Shown piece by piece: positions 58,340 to 64,000 of a stretch of 64,000 nt of DNA (positions are counted from its first letter, which is position 1; every line of letters starts with the position of its first letter). The DNA is taken from contig BROG01000072.1 of assembly GCA_030159075.1 (NCBI GenBank), positions 1,198,001 to 1,262,000 of the forward strand, read 5' to 3'. The notes beneath the pieces are model-generated. The model was not told the origin of the DNA and did no database searches. It worked only from the letters and a program-made list of their open reading frames with translations. This stretch comes from Atrina japonica. Taxonomy: Eukaryota > Mollusca > Bivalvia > Pterioida > Pinnidae. A program made the position numbers and the translations under genes.

Positions 58340-58620
58340 CACTTATATTGAGATGTCACCAGCTTTCGGTGAAGTGCCACAAAATGTAACTGTACTATAG
58401 ACTGGCGCCAATGTAATGAAGGTTATTTTACGTACCATGTTTGCTGTGACACTAAACCTCGTTTTTTAGGTCATCCGAAAGACCCTCGTATGTCGAGAGC
58501 TTGTCGAAGGTACAGTCACTACCATTTTTAAAGTCTTTTATATGACCCGGTACCTGTAATCAAACCTGGAACCATCCGCTGTCGAGTCCAACACTAGACC
58601 AAGCGTTTAACGGAATAACA
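58340..58620 (+). repeat. Dispersed repeat R7, diverged
   Basis: Blocks such as GAGATGTCACCAGCTTTCGG, TGAAGTGCCACAAAATGTAA, TTTGCTGTGACACTAAACCT, CGTTTTTTAGGTCATCCGAA, AGACCCTCG and CAGTCACTACCATTTTTAAA correspond to a repeat often seen in mollusc genomes. Parts resemble 15.24-15.36 kb. Confidence 0.55.
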
Positions 58621-59021
58621 GTAAACATAATTTTACGTAATTGTCAAGATATAATTTTGCTACACCGGATCTTGTATCATATACATATTGACTTTACAAT
58701 TTGTTCAATGTTTTAGTTATTTATTCTTCTTGTTTATTTTTATCTCTGTGTCATATTAGAAAATCTTTGAAGCATTATTAAAATGTAATTTAACATTAAG
58801 ATGACCCTAGAGTACTTAAAACTAGTTTCACTATATTTGGATAGGCGGAGTTATCTTTCTTGGAATAATATTGTAGTTACAAAGCATGTGGATCCATAAA
58901 ACACAAACCCGGTGAGATATAACAAATAATTACAAGCATATTTACATGTTGACCACTTAATAAAGTGTAATATATATTATGTGTACACGATATTTTTCAT
59001 TTCCCATAATTACTTGTACAG
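58621..59021. other. Presumed intron end
   Basis: AT-rich, ending in TACTTGTACAG, the acceptor for the first Ly6 exon. Confidence 0.35.
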
Positions 59022-59132
59022 GTCATTTTGAAGTGTTACAAGTGTACAGGCAGCCAATCAGTATGTGGCAAAGAGAGAACAAGCGGAGATACGACGGAAA
59101 TATGTTTACAGAATGACAGGTACATGTGCTAT
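59022..59132 (+). CDS. Ly6/uPAR domain exon, N-terminal half
   Basis: A 37-codon exon between a TACTTGTACAG acceptor and a TAT|GTAAGT donor. It reads VILKCYKCTGSQSVCG, then TTEICLQNDRYMCY: the LxCYxC opening and following cysteines of a three-finger (Ly6/uPAR) domain. It starts and ends in phase 0, and joins cleanly to the exon at 61488. Secreted or GPI-anchored Ly6 proteins act as receptor modulators or adhesion proteins; the role of this one is unknown. Confidence 0.8.
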
Positions 59133-59915
59133 GTAAGTAAAAACCAGTTTACAGGTAAGAAAAGTACAAGTGAAAAGAAACATTATCAATAATATCCAAA
59201 AATAAACGATTCGTATCCTTATGCTCTATGTCATACACATCCACATTTTGTTTTCCATGATTTTTATGATATTACTACAAGATGTATTAGTGCCACCTGC
59301 GATAGGCTATATCTCTAGTCGGTAACGAAAGGAAATAGAGAACAGTAATACCTGTTTGTTCATAAACAAGTCTTAAAATGTCTATTAATCCGACATATAC
59401 AGATAATTGGTTTATACTAAGTTCATATTGAAAACGATGTAGAAGAAATACACCCCGATGGTAGATATCAATACACTAAAAAGTCGCATATTTGATTAAT
59501 GTTGATATTCAAATAAAAAATATAAAAAATCTATATCCCCTTCCCCCTCTCATAGCCTAAAATCTTGTTTTATTGCCAAGTGAGAAGTCTAGTTTATCAC
59601 TTTAATACAGAATACAAAGTAAAGATTGTAAATAGAGCGTGTTCAGAATGGCTCCATGTTTTGAGAATCTCATTTGTGCTATTGCGGCACAGTTTAAACT
59701 TGATTTTCCCAATTTCCAATTTAACTTATCACACACCATTCAAAACAAGTTAATAAGAAAACTTGGTTTAACTGGAGGAAAGCCATATTAAGACTATTAT
59801 GATTCCCTTGTTTATTATCACATTAGAATGTTTACATTTCTGAATGCTAAGTGGAGTTTATCCTTAGATTCTCTAATTATTTTCAATCATCAATCCGAAT
59901 TGCATTAAAGATTGT
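59133..59915. other. Presumed intron, first part
   Basis: AT-rich. No additional exon is needed between the two Ly6 exons. Confidence 0.35.
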
Positions 59916-60062
59916 TTAAATAGTATAATCATAATACCAAATTTATGATGCTCAAGATGATAATTTCTCTCACTAAGACTTCATCAGTTGAGCTCCAATT
60001 TAAAATAGATATATAGTTTTAAGAGAGAAAGTGGTATCATACAAGGCCAAATAATAACTATA
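59916..60062 (-). repeat. Decayed R2 (retrozyme-type) copy
   Basis: The minus strand keeps GCTCAA, CTGATGA and AGTC at the hammerhead end and TTGAGC at the other stem strand, but stem II is imperfect, the box is GAAAT and the triplet is ATC. The body block GTGGTATCATACAAGGCC is conserved. It lies in the intron between the two Ly6 exons. Confidence 0.75.
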
Positions 60063-60529
60063 TATAACTACTAATCTATCGGTAGACACGTTTTCAACCA
60101 AACTTCAGAGTCCAAGACCAATATATAAAATTACCTTTTGTTGCACCGTGTCATTAAAATAAAAAATATATTGATGAGGCTGTAATTGAGCATTTAATTT
60201 ATTTTTAAAATCCATCAATAATTTACATCATTTTAGTTGAAATGCAATATTTATTTGCATAGAATATCATTTATACATATTGAAATGAATTACACTTTGT
60301 CAACACATTCAATATTAGACAGATATACATAATAATACATAGGTAAACCTATGGAGAGTGCGAAATCATTCATCAACAGTTTTGGCGGGGGCAATACGAC
60401 AAAGTCCCCAAAGGAATTAATGTTCAGTGTTTTTATCATGTAAATGTCCCGGTCATTTAGACCATATAGATCAACACCAGTGCACCGTTCGGGCCTGTAG
60501 AGACAGAACTGTTAGTAAATAAAACAATA
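60063..60529. other. No supported gene (presumed intron)
   Basis: AT-rich spacer. Confidence 0.3.
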
Positions 60530-61055
60530 ACTACAAATTTGACGCTCTACAGCTAGGAACAGTCTTTAAAGCAATATAAGGCGTCAAAATTATTTTCTGT
60601 CCATTAAATTTAAATGAGAATCCGATAAAATCGTTTGTACAAATACATGCTCTTCCTCGTGAAACGTTGGAAAAGATATTTCTTTTAAAGTTTATTGTGG
60701 AAATATTTATTCGAATTTTTGTTTTCACGTACTTATGAGATTCCGACTGTATTTCCGTATGCAATGACCTTCAGATAAACACTATCGGCATTTCAAATGC
60801 GCATTCATAATATCGGACAATGCTAGAAACGAATGTTTTTTTTTAACGAGGGAGAAAGCCAACTTTTGCTGTACGAAATTAAATGCAAAGAGTAATAAGA
60901 ATAGAATATACGTTAGCAACAAATCGCACATACTTTTATGACACTCGGTAATCCTCGTAAAATTATCCGAAAGTTGATCAGCAATGGCGGATTCAAACGA
61001 ACGGGTATAAGAGGTTACGTTTTGCAAGTTTTTGTAATTATCCGCATGCATTTGT
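60530..61055 (-). mobile_element. LINE 5' fragment, second copy
   Basis: TCTTTAAAGCAATATAAGGC and GTCAAAATTATTTTCTGTCC match the endonuclease start of the LINE at 40.1 kb. CTGTATTTCCGTATGCAATG matches 40.26 kb. The block at 60880-60965 matches 40.83-40.9 and 42.53-42.6 kb. Decayed frames give KFNGQKIILTPYIALKTV. It sits in the same presumed intron. Confidence 0.7.
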
Positions 61056-61487
61056 TCGTTTAACCACTAGGTGATCTCGTTGAGATATATATGAGATAAA
61101 AGATGCGATTAAACAAGCATATAAAATTCAGCTTATATTGCATTAATTCCAATTACATCAGATTCATTTCTGGAGTGATTGCTGTAAACAGAATAACATG
61201 TCAAACCCTTATCTTTACGGGATGTATTACATGTTATGATCCTCTTATCTATTAGACATTTTATGATTCATTCTGTTTTAGAATTAATTTCCTAACTAGA
61301 TCAGGTTTATGGGAGAACCATGTCGCACTTATGTATTTTTAATTATCTTGTTTATTTGCGAAGAATGTATTCCAGAGAAGAATTAGATTACATACACTTG
61401 TATTATTGAATGTTTTCACGTGGTTTTAAACAATGCAAACATGTTTTCGAGGTGGTTAAATAATTTTGAGTATGCGTTTTATTTCAG
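61056..61487. other. Presumed intron end
   Basis: Ends TTTTATTTCAG, a good acceptor (AG at 61486-61487). Confidence 0.4.
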
Positions 61488-61745
61488 TACACGTCTGAGA
61501 AAATGGATAATGGAACAATATACAAACGGGGATGCATCTCACAAAACGAGTGTTCCAGACCTAATATCAATGAAATTTACTGTAAAAGTACAGGGGAACG
61601 TCATCAATGTCAGCTGTGTTGTGACACGGGTAGTACTTGTAACAGCCAAGCCTATGGTAACGGCTCTTACCAGATTAAATCTGATGTTTTTATTTTAACG
61701 TTCTACTGTATCATAGCAATGTTTTCAGTTGAAAATGTGATTTAG
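61488..61745 (+). CDS. Ly6/uPAR domain exon, C-terminal half with GPI-type tail
   Basis: From the TTTTATTTCAG acceptor in phase 0: YTSEKMDNGTIYKRGCISQN, ECSRPNINEIYC, HQCQLCCDTGSTCN, then NGSYQIKSDVFILTFYCIIA, MFSVENVI and stop. The RGC box, the CxxCC pair and the closing CN are the hallmark of Ly6/uPAR domains. With the previous exon the domain has 12 cysteines, two more than the usual 10. The hydrophobic tail after a small-residue stretch (NGS) fits a GPI-attachment signal. AATAAA-like signals lie downstream near 61950 and 61998. The product would be a cell-surface protein with a glycosylated stalk and a three-finger head. Confidence 0.82.
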   Translation, partial: YTSEKMDNGTIYKRGCISQNECSRPNINEIYCKSTGERHQCQLCCDTGSTCNSQAYGNGSYQIKSDVFILTFYCIIAMFSVENVI

Positions 61746-62324
61746 AACAAATTCAACATTGTCATCTCTGATAAAAATGTGGTAGATATATCTTGTGTAC
61801 ATTTATTTGCACAAAACAATTTTGAATTCAACTAAAGTCGAAAAGAGAAATAAGCCTGTTTTATTGTAATGCTTATCAATTGGCAAGTGAACGAATTTTT
61901 GTGATTAAAACCTTTGAACAGCTGTGCTAGTAAATCGGCAGTTACTGTACTAAAATAAAAATATAAAAGCATATCTTATCGTATGTATTTTTCATAATAA
62001 ACTTGAAACATATTTTGCTACACGTGTCAATTACTTTGTTAAGCAATACCTATTATATGTCCCAGAGTTTACACACAATACAAAATAAATTAAAGATCAA
62101 AGGTGTTTTTTTCAAAGATTTTCATAAAATTCTATTGATTATACCTTGGAAAAAAATATATCTGTTAACTTAAAAAACATTTTAGAATTCCATCCCTAAT
62201 TCAGCTGAAGCTCGTATCTGTTTTAAACTCTTAAATGTTTGAAAATGATTCAAATTTATATAACATGCCAATTTACATCTGGAGTAATCGTTGGCCACAT
62301 GCACAGGGCTTTAGATGATTATTT
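61746..62324. other. 3' flank of the Ly6 gene
   Basis: Holds candidate polyadenylation signals (AAATAAAA near 61952, CATAATAAAC near 61996). No other gene seen. Confidence 0.4.
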
Positions 62325-62478
62325 AAGGATTGTTTTTCATTGTTTTGAAAGCATTGAGTATAAATGCAATGGATTATGGAAAAATAATTCTGTGCAACAC
62401 AAAGTGCTGCATATTGAATTTTTTCCATTATCCATTGCATTTATACTCAATGCTTTCGAAAAATGAAAAACAATCCTT
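62325..62478. mobile_element. Hairpin MITE, ~64-bp arms
   Basis: AAGGATTGTTTTTCATTGTT, TTGAAAGCATTGAGTATAAA, TGCAATGGATTATGGAAAAA folds onto TTTTTCCATTATCCATTGCA, TTTATACTCAATGCTTTCGA, AAAATGAAAAACAATCCTT, with a loop of about 26 bp (CTGTGCAACACAAAGTGCTG). The frame across it is not a gene. Confidence 0.92.
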
Positions 62479-63455
62479 ATATTTATATATATAACCATTT
62501 TCTGTGAATCTGTAGTCAGCTGGTTACGAAATTGATTCTATGTAATTGGCTTTGCGGTGGGGGTTTCATATGACATAACAGAGACGAGAAGTAGTTCCCC
62601 TTTTCCATCCGGAAATACTAAATGGAATTAAGGTTTATTTTCTTATTTTCATATCTTTTTGAAAGAAACTAGTTATTTGGAAAGTTTTGAATAAGTGTCA
62701 GATTTGTTTTGAAATTATTTTAAAATATTCGTCTGCTTGGTAACCGGAAGGTTAAATGTGTCAGAAGAGAATTGAAAATGCACGTGGCCGCGCTCAAGAG
62801 TATGCTGTATAATGTATTTACAACGAATTTGCGTTTGAATTCTGATATATTATTAATGGGATATACCATAGGAAGTTTGAATGTGACTTACGAGAAGGGA
62901 GACAGCTTATATTCATTCATGATAACTGAAAGTAGGCATTTTATTTGGCATTTTTTCAGCTGAAAACCATGATGACTGTTTGGTACGTAACTTACGTAAG
63001 TAGGCCTATTTCACACGGCCTGATTTCACACGATGCGAGTGACAAATTGTTCCTGATGGGAATATCCGGTGAAGGCAAACATATCGAGATGCTTGACAAA
63101 GTTGCACTAGGCCTAACTCTCATTTTTTCTGTTGTAACTACGAAGCTAACTTTCATTTTTGTGGTCTGTAGTTCTGGTCATAACATCATAACATGACCTA
63201 GATATATCGCGATATGGGCCTGTAGGCTGTACAGTGTGCTACAGATATTAGATTTAGTCTTGTGTTTCCGATTTCTTTCTGCGATTTTTTTGTTTTGTGT
63301 TAATGTATGGCTTTTAAGATTAAATAAATAAGAAGTAAATATGTGATATTCTATTTTTTATTGATTCATTCATGCATGCCTACGCGATAAAATCTAAAGC
63401 GGTTAACACGCGGATCACGTGACTGCGTGTACTGACAAATCCAACACATCGCTCT
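62479..63455. other. No supported gene
   Basis: The frames at about 62772-63196 are slightly more GC-rich than the flanks but show no domain, good splice context or conserved motif. Confidence 0.35.
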
Positions 63456-63735
63456 ATATACCAGCTGTTCATCTTATACTAAAGTAATATTTGGCACTGT
63501 TAACACCATTTAAATTCAAAAAATTTCTAAAGCTAAGATAGTCATTTTATACAGTGGTTACTCTTAGACGGATTTCGGCTATACTTTAAGAAATATTAAT
63601 TGGCTTTGTATGATACCACTTTATCTTTGGGAAAAAACATATACTTTTCAAATTGGAGCTCAACTGATGAAGTTTAATTGACAAAAACGATATCGTCTTG
63701 AGCATTATAACTTTGGTATTATATTTATAATATCT
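63456..63735 (+). mobile_element. R2 (retrozyme-type) copy, nearly full length, decayed ribozyme
   Basis: The plus strand runs through ACCAGCTGTTCATCTTATAC, TTGGCACTGTTAACACCATT, TACAGTGGTTACTCTTAGAC and GTATGATACCACTTTATCTT to the ribozyme end at 63658-63703: GCTCAA, CTGATGA, AGTTTAATTGAC, AAAAAC, GATATC, GTC, TTGAGC. Stem I and the CUGAUGA box are intact; the GAAA box has become AAAA (G12 lost), so cleavage is not expected. Confidence 0.82.
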
Positions 63736-64000
63736 ATATACTTGCAATGAAGGGAATTGCAGTCGGTATGTAATATAATGAAGTAGTACCATTAGAATAC
63801 GACAAATTATATATTAAAACTGTCTCAACAAAAACAACAATTTCGAATCCCAATCGAGATGGGACCAGTTGTCCGGAAGGAGACAGTGTCCACTATTAGC
63901 ATGATACGTCTTCGCATATGATGACTTTGGACTTCTATTACTTACATATATATTTGAATTGATCAGAATTGTCTACTTTGCTATTCTTATTCCTTAATAT
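63736..64000. other. R2-linked segment and window end
   Basis: CAATTTCGAATCCCAATCGA, GATGGGACCAGTTGTCC and GGAGACAGTG match 43.24-43.3 kb, which also follows an R2 copy. No gene. Confidence 0.5.

Noticed and set aside
62772..63196. Adjacent plus-strand frames after the Ly6 gene
   Set aside because: No recognisable domain, no convincing splice sites and no continuity with the Ly6 exons, which already end in a stop after a GPI-type tail.

Overview
The window looks like AT-rich nuclear DNA of an invertebrate animal, most likely a bivalve mollusc or a close lophotrochozoan. Reasons: long (CA)n, (TA)n and (GA)n microsatellites; intron-bearing genes with GT..AG splice sites; rhodopsin-class GPCRs; a Ly6/uPAR-type gene; and a dense load of LINE, Gypsy, Tc1, THAP/DDE-type and tRNA-SINE sequence whose SINE 3' tails resemble those known from mollusc genomes. 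No prokaryotic, organellar or rRNA sequence is visible. The species call is inference.

Only three host gene loci can be supported. Two are single-exon, minus-strand rhodopsin-like GPCR genes about 26 kb apart (7495-8415 and 34324-35199). They are related to each other and share unusual features: no acidic residue before the TM3 Arg and no TM3 cysteine. The third is a plus-strand multi-exon gene in the last 11 kb: a probable non-coding first exon ending at 52915, a Ser/Thr-rich mucin-like exon at 54059-55127, and two exons (59022-59132, 61488-61745) that together make a cysteine-rich Ly6/uPAR domain with a hydrophobic C-terminal tail suited to a GPI anchor.

Most of the rest is mobile DNA, much of it nested. 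1.8-6.4 kb: a SINE with perfect target duplications and a permuted Gypsy relic. 6.4-7.2 kb: a degenerate ~117-bp tandem array. 9.7-10.5 kb: a Tc1 transposase relic with DD34E spacing. 11.9-12.4 kb: a tandem repeat carrying hammerhead-ribozyme cores. 19-25 kb: MITEs, hairpins, a palindrome-rich array and a YIDD-type reverse transcriptase relic. 28-31 kb: a SINE inside a MITE, and a 30/31-bp minisatellite. 33-34.3 kb: a three-layer nest abutting GPCR 2. 35.6-40.5 kb: a minus-strand LINE interrupted by three separate insertions. 45.3-48.5 kb: THAP/DDE transposase relics with a MITE inside. 50.4-52 kb: large inverted repeats and hairpins. 60.5-61 kb: a second LINE 5' fragment.

The most interesting signal is a dispersed repeat family whose best locus (11.9-12.3 kb, minus strand) has two hammerhead cores exactly 346 bp apart. 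Each has CUGANGA, GAAAC, a cleavage triplet GUC and self-complementary flanks. This is the architecture of a retrozyme, a small non-autonomous retroelement spread through self-cleaved circular RNA. About eight more decayed copies lie across the window.
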